A model generated the notes under the pieces. That model was not told the DNA's origin and did not search any database. It saw only the letters and a list, made by a program, of their open reading frames with translations. A DNA stretch of 64,000 nucleotides. Origin: a bacterium. GTDB taxonomy: Bacteria; JAJVIF01. Shown here piece by piece: positions 50,383 to 59,315 of the stretch (its first letter is position 1; each line of letters opens with the position of its first letter). The stretch lies in NCBI GenBank assembly GCA_022072165.1, contig JAJVIF010000001.1, forward strand, positions 248,001 through 312,000, given 5' to 3'. Both the position numbers and the translations under genes were made by a program.

Positions 50383-52301
50383 GCTTTCTGAATCCCCTGG
50401 GAGCCCTGTTTCTGGCGACCCTGCCCGTCATCCTCGGGCTCTACATCCTGCGCCTCAAACGACGTCAGGTGACGGTCTCGACGAATCTCTTCTGGCGTCA
50501 GGTGCTGGAAGATGTTGAGGCAAACACCCCCTTCCAGCGTCTCCGGTACTCGCACCTGCTGTTGCTGCAGCTGCTGATCGCCTTACTGTTCGTCCTGGCG
50601 CTGATGAATCCGGCGATTACCTACTCGTCTACCCGGGGGCTCGACACCATCTTCGTGGTCGATACCACCGCCAGCATGGGTGCCATCGAACAGGGCAGCA
50701 GTCGGCTGGCGACCGTCCAGAATCAACTCCAGCAACTCATCGGGGACAAAGATCGTCACGACCGCATCGCCATCATCGCTGCAGGTCGCTCACCACAGTT
50801 GCTGACATCGCTGACCGCCGATACCGCCATCCTGCGGGGTGCGGTAGAGCAGCTCACAGTTGAGCCGGTGAGCGGAAATCTGTCGACTGCAGCAGACCTG
50901 GTACTGCAAGTGGTCCAGGAAGCCCGACAACGGGATGCCAAGCCAGGCGCAGCACTTCCGGCGCTGGTGGAATCTGATGGTCCGCTGGCTCAGGCGATCC
51001 TCTTCACCGATGATCCGGTCGGTTTTGGGGCACCACCGGAGACTGAGTTGCCCCTCCGCTGGGCGGTCCAGCCCCTGGGCTTTGCGAACACAGTTAATGC
51101 TGCTCTGCTCGCGGCGTCGTTTACTAACCCGGACCCCGCCACCAGCACGATGACTCTGTTTCTCACGACGGCGCTGGTGGGACCAGAGCCCGTAGAGGCC
51201 GAACTTCGTGTGACTCGCGAGGACACCCTGCTCGATTTGCGGACCCTGACTTTGCAGCCGGGCACGGAAGAGAGTCATCTGTTTGATGGGGTGCCGATGG
51301 AACCTGGTCGTTTTCAGCTGGAACTCAAAGCGACCCGGGTGGCAGCCTCTCGGGAGCCCGTCACAGATGCGCTGGAGGCCGATAACACCGCCTGGATGGT
51401 GTACGAGCCCCAGTCCCGGTTCCGGATACTGGTCCTGTCATCGAACGGCATCTACGGACTCCTGCTGGGCCAGCTGCCGGATGTCCAGGTCTTCCAGCGG
51501 AGTCTCAGTGGTGGTGTGCCAGAAGGCGTCTTCGACCTGATCCTGGTTGATGGCGACCTCCCCCTCAATGCACCCCCCGGGAACTATCTCGTCGTCCATA
51601 GCAACAATCATGATCTCCTGCCCGTCAGTGTCACCGGCGAACGTGAACGTCCGGTGATCAGCGACTGGAAAGCAACCGACCCCCTGTTGCGCTTCGTGAA
51701 TCCGCAGACTTTCCGCATCAGTAAGATGATGGCTGCTGAGCCCCGCGAGTGGGGGCGGGTGGTCCTCGATACGAACCAGGGACCGGCGATTGTGTATGGC
51801 GAACAGGGACAGCAGCGGGTGGTGTACTGGGCATTCGATCCCTTCGCCACGGATCTTCCCTTCAAGGCTACCTTCCCGATTCTCCTCTCGTCGCATGTCG
51901 ACTACTTCAGAAGCCGTCGTGGGGAGCAGACCCTCTCCACTGCGGACCTGATGCATTTCAGTACGCCTGCCGCGCAGGTACAGGTGAGTCGCCCTGATGG
52001 CAGCAGCGACACCATCTCGACCCAGGCGGGCGAGGAACTCGGGCTGGTCGCAGAGCAGCTCGGGTTCTGGAAACTCACCGCGCAGACCAGCAAGGGTACC
52101 TGGTCCCGGGAATACGGAGTCAGTCTCTTCGCGCCATCGGAGTCGATGCTCCCGGCCGGGGAGTACTACTCCGGCGACACCGGCCTGGCGACTTTCGACC
52201 AGGCGCGCCGTGGTACCCATCCGCAGTGGCGCTGGCTCGCCCTGGCAGTACTCATATTTCTGCTCGCGGAGTGGTGGATCTACCACCAGCGCATTTTCTG
52301 A
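50379..52301 (+). CDS. BatA-like membrane VWA protein
   Basis: 640 residues. The N-terminal aerotolerance-type domain holds two membrane segments (about 8-25 and 58-80) around LRLKRRQVTVSTNLFWRQ. A VWA-like domain begins at about 88 with VVDTTASMGA (D95, T97, S99) and has the FTDDP segment. The middle, about 300-590, is beta-rich; one membrane helix closes the protein (about 615-635). It is part of the DUF58-BatA-VWA group, which in other bacteria acts in envelope stress or periplasmic assembly; the exact role is unsettled. Confidence 0.8.
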   Translation: MSFLNPLGALFLATLPVILGLYILRLKRRQVTVSTNLFWRQVLEDVEANTPFQRLRYSHLLLLQLLIALLFVLALMNPAITYSSTRGLDTIFVVDTTASMGAIEQGSSRLATVQNQLQQLIGDKDRHDRIAIIAAGRSPQLLTSLTADTAILRGAVEQLTVEPVSGNLSTAADLVLQVVQEARQRDAKPGAALPALVESDGPLAQAILFTDDPVGFGAPPETELPLRWAVQPLGFANTVNAALLAASFTNPDPATSTMTLFLTTALVGPEPVEAELRVTREDTLLDLRTLTLQPGTEESHLFDGVPMEPGRFQLELKATRVAASREPVTDALEADNTAWMVYEPQSRFRILVLSSNGIYGLLLGQLPDVQVFQRSLSGGVPEGVFDLILVDGDLPLNAPPGNYLVVHSNNHDLLPVSVTGERERPVISDWKATDPLLRFVNPQTFRISKMMAAEPREWGRVVLDTNQGPAIVYGEQGQQRVVYWAFDPFATDLPFKATFPILLSSHVDYFRSRRGEQTLSTADLMHFSTPAAQVQVSRPDGSSDTISTQAGEELGLVAEQLGFWKLTAQTSKGTWSREYGVSLFAPSESMLPAGEYYSGDTGLATFDQARRGTHPQWRWLALAVLIFLLAEWWIYHQRIF

Positions 52302-52347
52302 GCCTGGCAGGTACAGGCGCGATCCCTGACAAAGGAGGGGAGTCCGG

Positions 52348-55308
52348 ATGCCCGACATGAAACTGCTCTACCCGCTCTGGCTGTTGGCCCTGGCCGCGAT
52401 TCCCCTCGCCTGGCTGCTCGAGCGCAATTCCTTCAGCGCGCTGGGACTGCTGCAGCGGCGTTTCGCGACCGTTATCCGGACTATTCTCTTTCTGCTCCTC
52501 GTCCTGGCCCTCTGCGGCTTCCAGACACGCGATCCCAATCGCACCATGCAGGTGATCTATGTCCTGGATGCCTCGCGATCGATTCCCACCGCGGAGGTCG
52601 ACCGGGCGCTTGCCTGGATCGATGCGGCCAGTTCCACTCTGACCGAACAGCAGCGGGAGCGTACAGAGTCTGCGCTGATGGTCTTCGGACGGAATGCATC
52701 CTTCGAGCAGGGGTTTTCCCGGAAGCTGGAAGTTGGCACTCTCCAGAGCGTGATAGATGACGGCAACACGGATCTGTCCCGCGCGCTGGACCTGGCGTCA
52801 GCTGTCTTTGAGCCCGGGGCAGACAAGCGGGTAGTCCTCTTTTCCGATGGTCGGGAAACACTGGGGAATGCCGAAGAGTTTGCCCGTCGCCTGCGACAGC
52901 GGGGGGTGGCAGTCGATACTGTGCCCATCGGCGCGGAAGTGGCCGACGATGTCCTGGCCCGCAAAGTCATCGTCCCCCAGGCTGCCGATCGCAAAGAAAC
53001 ATTCGCCGTAAAGTGCGTCGTGGATTCGTCCTCTGAAAAAGAGGCGACACTCAAACTCTTCCGCAATAACGTCTTCATCTCGCAGCATCCGGTGTCGCTG
53101 AAGCCGGGTCGCAATGTCTTCAGTTTCAACCAGACCGAGCCCGCAAAGGGGTTCTACACGTATTCCTTCGAGATCGATGCCCCTGGTGACTCAGTCGGAG
53201 CAAACAATCGCGCCCGAAGCTTCACGTTTGTCGAAGGCGAGCCCCGGCTCCTCTACCTGACCGGCGACCCCAACGAGCAGCCCGACCTCGCCGCAATGCT
53301 CGCCCCGAAGGAAATCAACATCGAGTTCCGTCAGACCGGCTTCATGCCCCACGACCTCGCGGACCTCATGGTGTATGACGCCCTCTTCTTCTCCGATGTC
53401 TCAGCTGAAACGCTGACGCCGGAGCAGCAGACCCTCATTCAGGGCTATGTCAAAGCCCTCGGTAAGGGCTTTGTCATGCTGGGCGGACCGCAATCCTTTG
53501 GTGTCGGCGGCTGGTACCGGACACCGGTCGAGGAAGTCCTCCCGGTCACCATGGATTTCAAGCGTCAGCAGCACTTCCCCTCCACCGGACTCTGCATCGT
53601 GATCGACCGCTCCGGCTCCATGAGCGCGATGGCCGGCAGTTACACCAAGCTCGACCTCGCCAAGAAGGCTGCCGTGGAGTCGGGGAGTGTGCTGACCAAC
53701 CGGGACTACATCGGGGTCATTCAGTTCGATGATGCCGGTTACTGGGTCACCGACAAGATGCAGCAGCTGACCAGCAAAACCCGCTTCCGGGCCCAGGTTG
53801 GGAGCATCTCCATCGGTGGCGGCACCAACATCTATGCCGGTCTGCGTCCTGCTGTGGATGAACTCACGAAGCTGCCAGCACAGGTCAAGCACATCATCCT
53901 CCTCACGGATGGGATGTCCGCACCTGGTGACTACGATCGCATCATCCGGGACTGCAAAGCCGCCGGGATCACGCTGACCACCGTGGCCACTGGTCCGGAC
54001 TCGGATGAGCGCTTCCTGAAAAATCTGGCAACCCGGGGAGGTGGCCGCTATTACCCGCTGCCCGACGCGCGGAATCTCCCCCGTATCTTCACCAAGGAAA
54101 CCTTTCTCGCCGCCACGAAGTCGGTCATTGAAGAGCCTTTCACGCCAAATCCGGGCGAAGTCCACCCCATCACCGATGGCTTCCCCTTCGTCGGCAGTCA
54201 GCCCCTCCTGGGCTACAACGCCACCACGAAAAAGGATCTGGCGAGCGTCACGATGTTCACGCCGCAAGGGGATCCCCTCTTCGCGCACTGGAACTATGGA
54301 CTCGGCAAGTCGATGGCCTTCACCAGTGATGCACGCCGCCGTTGGGGAGCCGCCTGGATGGGGTGGAGTCCGGCTCAGGTCCTCTGGACGCAGAGTGTCC
54401 GGTGGCTCACGGGCGAGCAGGAAAGTAAGGAACTGGTCGCGCAGGTGAGTCGTGATGGAGCGAGAACCACCATCACTGTCGACTCTTTTACAAGTCGCGG
54501 TGACCTGGATGCTGAAGGAAAAGTCACCGCGCATGTCGTCACACCGTCGCTGGAGACCCTGGAACTCCCGATGCGGCAGGTGGCTCCCGGAAGATTCGAA
54601 CTGCAGGAGCTGTTCGCCGATGATGGCAACTACATCGTGAATGTGGTGAAGGAGCAGGGAGACCAGGTTACCGGCGTCCTGCATACCGGCTTCGCGGTGA
54701 GCTACAGCCCTGAGTACGACGCTGGGCCCCCCAATACATTCCTGCTGACCCGCATCGCTGAGTTGACCCAGGGGACGATGAACCCGGAGCCACCGCAGGC
54801 CTATCGTCCGGTGGAGTTCACCGGCGAGCTGGGGTCCTGGAAGGACTGGAGCTTCCCCCTCCTGATGGCCTGCATCCTTCTGTTCCCCCTCGACATCGCT
54901 GTCCGCCGCATTATGCTGCCCGAAGAAGGACTCCGGACCTGGAGCGAAGCCGCGATCGCCGGTCTTCTGGGACTCTTCCGTCCGGTGGAAGCAGCTGCCC
55001 GACGTGTCTCACGGCCGGCAACGGTCGCCCCCGCCTGGCGTCGGGAAGCTGAAACCTCTGCTCGTCGCGCCGAACAAAAGGCTCCGCCCTCACCGGAGGT
55101 GCCTCCCAGTGGTCCTGTCAGGATCAGCAAGCAGCAAAGTGGCGATCCGGAGGCGTTGCAGCGACGGGTCGGGAGCATTTTGGCCGGGAGCGGCAAGGGG
55201 AACGCCCCCGGGGAGGCAGAGGCAGCCGGTGATGACACCTACGCCCGGCTGCTGGAAGCCAAGCGTCGCGCCAGGGAAAAAGCTGACGGGTCCGAGCCTC
55301 GCACCTGA
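52348..55308 (+). CDS. Membrane protein with two VWA domains and a glutamine-amidotransferase-like segment
   Basis: 986 residues; AAAGGAGG lies upstream. Two membrane helices at the start (about 5-25 and 38-60). A first VWA with D74-A-S76-R-S78 (YVLDASRSIP). About 290-400 resembles class I amidotransferase-like domains (LMVYDALFFSDVSAETL, GFVMLGGPQSFGVGG). A second VWA with D420-x-S422-x-S424 (VIDRSGSMS) and GGGTNIYAGLRPAVDEL. A membrane helix near 840-860, then a basic cytoplasmic tail. This order is typical of BatA-operon end proteins. The MIDAS residues of both VWAs are intact, so both may bind metal. Confidence 0.85.
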   Translation: MPDMKLLYPLWLLALAAIPLAWLLERNSFSALGLLQRRFATVIRTILFLLLVLALCGFQTRDPNRTMQVIYVLDASRSIPTAEVDRALAWIDAASSTLTEQQRERTESALMVFGRNASFEQGFSRKLEVGTLQSVIDDGNTDLSRALDLASAVFEPGADKRVVLFSDGRETLGNAEEFARRLRQRGVAVDTVPIGAEVADDVLARKVIVPQAADRKETFAVKCVVDSSSEKEATLKLFRNNVFISQHPVSLKPGRNVFSFNQTEPAKGFYTYSFEIDAPGDSVGANNRARSFTFVEGEPRLLYLTGDPNEQPDLAAMLAPKEINIEFRQTGFMPHDLADLMVYDALFFSDVSAETLTPEQQTLIQGYVKALGKGFVMLGGPQSFGVGGWYRTPVEEVLPVTMDFKRQQHFPSTGLCIVIDRSGSMSAMAGSYTKLDLAKKAAVESGSVLTNRDYIGVIQFDDAGYWVTDKMQQLTSKTRFRAQVGSISIGGGTNIYAGLRPAVDELTKLPAQVKHIILLTDGMSAPGDYDRIIRDCKAAGITLTTVATGPDSDERFLKNLATRGGGRYYPLPDARNLPRIFTKETFLAATKSVIEEPFTPNPGEVHPITDGFPFVGSQPLLGYNATTKKDLASVTMFTPQGDPLFAHWNYGLGKSMAFTSDARRRWGAAWMGWSPAQVLWTQSVRWLTGEQESKELVAQVSRDGARTTITVDSFTSRGDLDAEGKVTAHVVTPSLETLELPMRQVAPGRFELQELFADDGNYIVNVVKEQGDQVTGVLHTGFAVSYSPEYDAGPPNTFLLTRIAELTQGTMNPEPPQAYRPVEFTGELGSWKDWSFPLLMACILLFPLDIAVRRIMLPEEGLRTWSEAAIAGLLGLFRPVEAAARRVSRPATVAPAWRREAETSARRAEQKAPPSPEVPPSGPVRISKQQSGDPEALQRRVGSILAGSGKGNAPGEAEAAGDDTYARLLEAKRRAREKADGSEPRT

Positions 55309-55374
55309 CGTTCATGCTGCTACACTTAGGCCGCACGCAATTTCGCGTCCCACAAGGGAGGACCGCGCCGCATC

Positions 55375-55698
55375 ATGACTGACCAACAGGACCCGCAGCA
55401 GCAGCCCGCGCAGGTGAGCTTTGCTCCCCAGGCGCACTCGGTGCTCTACAGCGACTTCGCCCAGATCACCATCAATCCGCATTCCGCCACGCTTCGCTTC
55501 GGCACCCAGGTGCCCGGACGCAACGAGTTTGTGGTGCACACGCAGCTCGCGATGCCCCCCCAGGCGCTGGTGGCGTTCGCCAACGCGATCCAGCAGCACC
55601 TGCAGGCCATCGCGCAGGCGCAGGCCAACGCCCGGCAGCAGGAAGACTCTGGTCTCGTGGGGCCGGATGGGCCGATCGATCTGTCGCGCCTGAACTAA
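55375..55698 (+). CDS. DUF3467-like small protein
   Basis: 107 residues; GGGAGG precedes the ATG. A Gln-rich start, then VLYSDFAQITINPHSATLRFG and a later LAMPPQALVAFANAIQQHLQ, which fit the strand-helix pattern of DUF3467. Function unknown. It follows the double-VWA gene by about 66 bases, with a TACACT box between, so it probably has its own promoter. Confidence 0.6.
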   Translation: MTDQQDPQQQPAQVSFAPQAHSVLYSDFAQITINPHSATLRFGTQVPGRNEFVVHTQLAMPPQALVAFANAIQQHLQAIAQAQANARQQEDSGLVGPDGPIDLSRLN

Positions 55699-55728
55699 GC
55701 GGATTCCGCGATCTCTGCTCGCTGGTAG

Positions 55729-56685
55729 CTAGGCGGCTCCCGCTACGGGGGCCGTCGCTGCTTTTTTCGGTCCGCCACTGATGAGCTGCCAGAGGGCCAC
55801 CGTGACGAGAAAAGCTCCAAACGTCAGCTTCAGATGCGGACTGGAGAGTGACTTGAGCAGTAACCCCCCCAGGTAGACTCCGCCGACACTTCCGGGAGCC
55901 AGCCAGAGGACTGTCGAGATCTTGCCGGCCTTTTGCTGAAGATATTTGACCGCGCCCGTAAACACGATCGGGAACATCGCCCCGACCGCATAGCCCTGGG
56001 CGTATTTCTGATCGATGTGCAGCAGCTCCGTAAGAACTGGAACCATCACAACATTGCCCCCGATGCCCGTAAAGCCGCTGGCGATGCCGGCGATCGTGCC
56101 AGTCCCCAAAAACTCCAGCCCAGTGAGGAGCGTCAGCGGGGTATCGGGCAGAATCGGCGCGTGCGCGCCTTCCGCCGCCTGTATCAGGCCCCCCCGGATC
56201 ATCCAGAAGGCAGCGAAGAGCATGATCAGCGAGAAGATTTTGGTCAGCTTGTCCAGCGGGAGTTTCAGCGCCCAGCCACTGGAGAGCTGCGCGCCGACCA
56301 TCCCTCCCGCAGCCATGCAGACGGAGAAGATGACGGCGTTCAGATCCCAGTAGAGGAGGCGAGGCGTCTGATTCCAGTAATTGAAGAGATTCGCGATGAC
56401 CAGAATCACTGCCAGGGCGAGGCTGGTTCCCTGGGCCGACCGCTGATCGATACGCACAATCCACACCAGCAACGGAATAACCACCACTCCGCCGCCGATC
56501 CCCAGCATCCCGCCCATAACACCAGTAATGATGCCCAGCAGCACCAGCAGCCAGGGCCATTCCCGGGTGCCGGACTGCTGGATGGCAGTGGTTGTTGCTG
56601 GTTCCGGTGCGGAGATAGCCGCCTCCTGAGTGATACACTCCCTGCTGCTGCGGTTGCCCGGCACTGGGCGGTCCGCCACCAGCAC
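55729..56685 (-). CDS. TauE/SafE-family sulfite exporter-like permease
   Basis: Up to 318 residues, about eight membrane segments. The two internal repeats of the family are seen: GIITGVMGGMLGIGGGVVVIPLLV and GTIAGIASGFTGIGGNVVMVP. The substrate is probably an organosulfur or carboxylate anion, not known here. The N-terminus is uncertain: the GTG at 56685 has no ribosome site, while AGGAGG lies 5 bases before an in-frame ATC (about 56616), just ahead of SAPEPATT. It diverges from the small lipoprotein gene. Confidence 0.86.
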   Translation of the reverse strand: MLVADRPVPGNRSSRECITQEAAISAPEPATTTAIQQSGTREWPWLLVLLGIITGVMGGMLGIGGGVVVIPLLVWIVRIDQRSAQGTSLALAVILVIANLFNYWNQTPRLLYWDLNAVIFSVCMAAGGMVGAQLSSGWALKLPLDKLTKIFSLIMLFAAFWMIRGGLIQAAEGAHAPILPDTPLTLLTGLEFLGTGTIAGIASGFTGIGGNVVMVPVLTELLHIDQKYAQGYAVGAMFPIVFTGAVKYLQQKAGKISTVLWLAPGSVGGVYLGGLLLKSLSSPHLKLTFGAFLVTVALWQLISGGPKKAATAPVAGAA

Positions 56686-56729
56686 GCCGCTGCGTCGCTG
56701 GCAGTGAGCATAGTACCCGGAGGAACAAC

Positions 56730-57170
56730 ATGCACGTGCGTCAGCTTGGCTGGCTTGTGACCCTGAGCCTGCTCCTGTTCAGTCTCTTTGGTTGCGACAA
56801 ACTCTCCAACATCGGGACCAGCGTGGCTGGCAACATCTACAACCGGGGGACCCCACAGGGTGGTCACATCACCCTCGTGGATTTCGCCACTGGGTCCACC
56901 GCCTATCAGGGCCAGAGCCAGGATGGGCACTTCATTATCCAGGATGTCAAAGCGGGCGAGTACGTCATCCGCTACATGAACATGAACGCCATCCCCATGG
57001 GGGGCGGACGGTACATCAAGGTCCTTCCCGGACGCCCGGTCACCGAGATCAAGTTCGAGATCTGGGAAGTCGTCGGGCCGGACACCAAGGACAAAGAGGG
57101 GAACCTCCTGATGACCAAGGAGCAGTTCATGGAAAAGTTCGGGCTCACCGACCAGGTCCCCACCGGCTAA
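56730..57170 (+). CDS. Small lipoprotein with a carboxypeptidase-regulatory-like fold
   Basis: 146 residues. CGGAGGAAC precedes the ATG. Signal peptide ending in SLFGC (Cys22), a lipobox with Phe at -2. After it comes a beta-sandwich-like segment: GGHITLVDFATGSTAYQGQS, DGHFIIQDVKAGEYVIRYMN. This pattern is seen in transthyretin-like carboxypeptidase-regulatory domains. Function unknown. Confidence 0.62.
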   Translation: MHVRQLGWLVTLSLLLFSLFGCDKLSNIGTSVAGNIYNRGTPQGGHITLVDFATGSTAYQGQSQDGHFIIQDVKAGEYVIRYMNMNAIPMGGGRYIKVLPGRPVTEIKFEIWEVVGPDTKDKEGNLLMTKEQFMEKFGLTDQVPTG

Positions 57171-57198
57171 CGCACGCTCACACCAGCGTAGCGACTGA

Positions 57199-57222
57199 AG
57201 CCCCCGGGTCCCCCCGGGGGCT
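57199..57222 (+). terminator. Terminator after the small lipoprotein gene
   Basis: Arms AGCCCCCGGG and CCCGGGGGCT (10 bp) with a TCCC loop, followed by TTCATT. It lies 28 bases after the lipoprotein stop. Confidence 0.75.
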
Positions 57223-57300
57223 TTCATTCCCCCGGTCCCGCACCCCCTGTCTGCCTGCGTATACTCGCCTCTGGCCGCTGCTCACACCTGCGAGGTAACT

Positions 57301-58359
57301 ATGAGTCCCACACTCCGGACCGGCGCAATCGAGGTCACCGACCTCACGAAAATCTTCGTCAACTTCAAGCGACGCGAAGGGGTCTCTGGTGCGTTTCTCG
57401 ATCTCTTCAAGCGGGACTACTCCCGGCAAGTGGCCGTCGATCACCTGACCTTCCAGATCGCACCGGGGGAACTGGTCGGCTACATCGGGGCGAACGGCGC
57501 TGGCAAGTCCACCACGATCAAGATGCTCACCGGCATCCTGGTCCCCACCAGTGGTGAGGTTCGGGTCAACGGGCTGATTCCGTATAACAACAATCAGCAC
57601 AAGAAGCTGATCGGTGTCGTCTTCGGGCAGCGGACCCAGCTCTGGTGGGACATTGCGGTTATCGAAGCCTTCCACCTGCTGCAGAAAATCTACGAAGTGC
57701 CCCGGGCGGAGTACCTGACCCGCCTGGAAGAATTCACCCAGCTGCTGGACCTGGAGGAACTCCTCCATAAGCCCGTACGCAAGCTCTCCTTAGGGCAGCG
57801 GATGCGTTGCGACCTGGCCGCCTCGTTACTCCACAACCCGCCTGTGGTCTTTCTGGATGAGCCCACCATTGGCCTGGACGTCTCAGTGAAGGCCCGCATC
57901 CGGGCGTTCATCAGGGACATCAATCAGAAACATGGCACCACCGTCATTCTCACCACCCACGACCTGGTGGACATCGAGGAAGTCTGCGAGCGACTCCTCA
58001 TCATCGACCAGGGAAAGCTCCTGTATGACGGACATCTGATGACCCTGAAGGAACGCTTCGGTCGCATCCGGCGCCTGGTGGTGGACTTCGTGGACCATCT
58101 CACGGAAGTCGATCTGGCACCGGTGCTGGAACCCTGGGGCGAAGCCGTCGAGTTCACCTGCGGCGTCGAGGGGCATTGCGAAATCCGGTTCGACCGGACC
58201 CGGGTCACGGCGACTGACCTGATTAACGCGATCCTGCCCCGCTTTTCCGCCAGGGACTTCGCACTGCAAGAGCCTGAAATCACCGACATCGTCAAAAGCA
58301 TCTATGACCAGGGGTATGAGTATCGCGTCATGCGCGAGGAGGCCGGACTGGCAGTATGA
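57301..58359 (+). CDS. ABC transporter ATP-binding protein (ABC-2 type)
   Basis: 352 residues. Walker A GANGAGKST (63-71), signature LSLGQ (162-166), Walker B VVFLDEP (182-188), H-loop TTHD. VFGQRTQLWWDIAV in the Q-loop and the LTKIF-NFKRREG start are typical of ATPases that pair with ABC-2 permeases of drug or polysaccharide export. No permease gene is present; the next gene, miaA, overlaps the stop by four bases. A TATACT box and GAGGTAACT precede the ATG. Confidence 0.85.
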   Translation: MSPTLRTGAIEVTDLTKIFVNFKRREGVSGAFLDLFKRDYSRQVAVDHLTFQIAPGELVGYIGANGAGKSTTIKMLTGILVPTSGEVRVNGLIPYNNNQHKKLIGVVFGQRTQLWWDIAVIEAFHLLQKIYEVPRAEYLTRLEEFTQLLDLEELLHKPVRKLSLGQRMRCDLAASLLHNPPVVFLDEPTIGLDVSVKARIRAFIRDINQKHGTTVILTTHDLVDIEEVCERLLIIDQGKLLYDGHLMTLKERFGRIRRLVVDFVDHLTEVDLAPVLEPWGEAVEFTCGVEGHCEIRFDRTRVTATDLINAILPRFSARDFALQEPEITDIVKSIYDQGYEYRVMREEAGLAV

Positions 58360-59315
58360 CCACGCTGTACGTCCTGGCAGGACCCACCGCCAGCGGCAAA
58401 ACCGCGCTGTCGGTGTCGCTCGCACAAGCTCTCGATGCTGAGATCATCGTGGTCGACTCCCGGCAGGTCTATCGCGGGATGGACATCGGGACCGCCAAGC
58501 CGACCGCCGCCGAGCGGGAACGGGTGCCGCATCACGGCCTGGATCTGCGGGATCCCGATGAGGACTTTTCGGTCGCCGCGTTCGTCGAGTTTGCAGCGCA
58601 GACGATCAGTGACATTCACCGACGCGGCCGGCGAGTCCTGTTGGTCGGTGGGACGGGCATGTATCTCAAAGCCCTGCAGGAGGGCTGGGATTTCGCGGGG
58701 GTCGGCACGCAACGAGATCTGCGCGAAGAGTTGACACAGCAGCTCGAATCCGGGGGCGTCATTGCATTGGTGGCCGACCTGCTCTCCCGGGATCCTCAGG
58801 CGGCGGAACTCGTAGATCTCAACAATCCCGCCCGGGTTTTGCGCGCCCTCGAAATCGTCATCGCCACCGGACGCCCCCTTGCTGATGTGCGTGCACAATC
58901 CGGCACCGCCTGGCAGCTGCAGGGGATCGTGCTGACACGTCCCAAGCCCGAGCTGGACGCCCGCATCGAATTGCGGATCAATCAGATGATGCATGAGGGC
59001 TGGCTCGATGAGGTCCGGGATTTGGCGGCCCGACCCTGGCCCGCTACTTCACCAGCGATGACAGGCATCGGCTACGACGAGCTCCGGCGGCATCTCGCAG
59101 GGGAGTACACCCTCCAGTTTGCCCTCAAGCGGGCCGCCGCCAGAACCCGGCAGTACGCCAAGCGGCAGCTCACCTGGTTCCGGGCGCAGCAGTTCCCCTT
59201 CCTGGAAGTCTCGGGAGAACAAGACTGGCCGGCCATCGCTACGGTCATCGCCGGGGGCTGGCGGACAATGCCTCTCACCACCGCATCCTCTACAATCCCG
59301 CAACCATGGGCCTGA
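58356..59315 (+). CDS. miaA: tRNA dimethylallyltransferase
   Basis: 319 residues; overlaps the ABC ATPase by four bases. Adds a dimethylallyl group to A37 of tRNAs that read UNN codons. Seen: P-loop GPTASGKT (9-16), DSRQVYRGMDIGTAKPT, VGGTGMYLKALQEG, TGIGYDEL and RQYAKRQLTWFR. Length normal. Confidence 0.95.
   Translation: MTTLYVLAGPTASGKTALSVSLAQALDAEIIVVDSRQVYRGMDIGTAKPTAAERERVPHHGLDLRDPDEDFSVAAFVEFAAQTISDIHRRGRRVLLVGGTGMYLKALQEGWDFAGVGTQRDLREELTQQLESGGVIALVADLLSRDPQAAELVDLNNPARVLRALEIVIATGRPLADVRAQSGTAWQLQGIVLTRPKPELDARIELRINQMMHEGWLDEVRDLAARPWPATSPAMTGIGYDELRRHLAGEYTLQFALKRAAARTRQYAKRQLTWFRAQQFPFLEVSGEQDWPAIATVIAGGWRTMPLTTASSTIPQPWA
59291..59296 (+). promoter_or_regulatory. -10-like TACAAT before dapF, inside miaA
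   Basis: Ends 9 bases before ATG 59306 and lies within the miaA 3' end, so dapF may have its own leaderless start besides read-through from miaA. Confidence 0.4.

Noticed and set aside
53401-54684. Minus-strand open frame of 427 codons in the double-VWA gene
   Set aside because: Antisense to a gene with intact VWA motifs; low-complexity composition.
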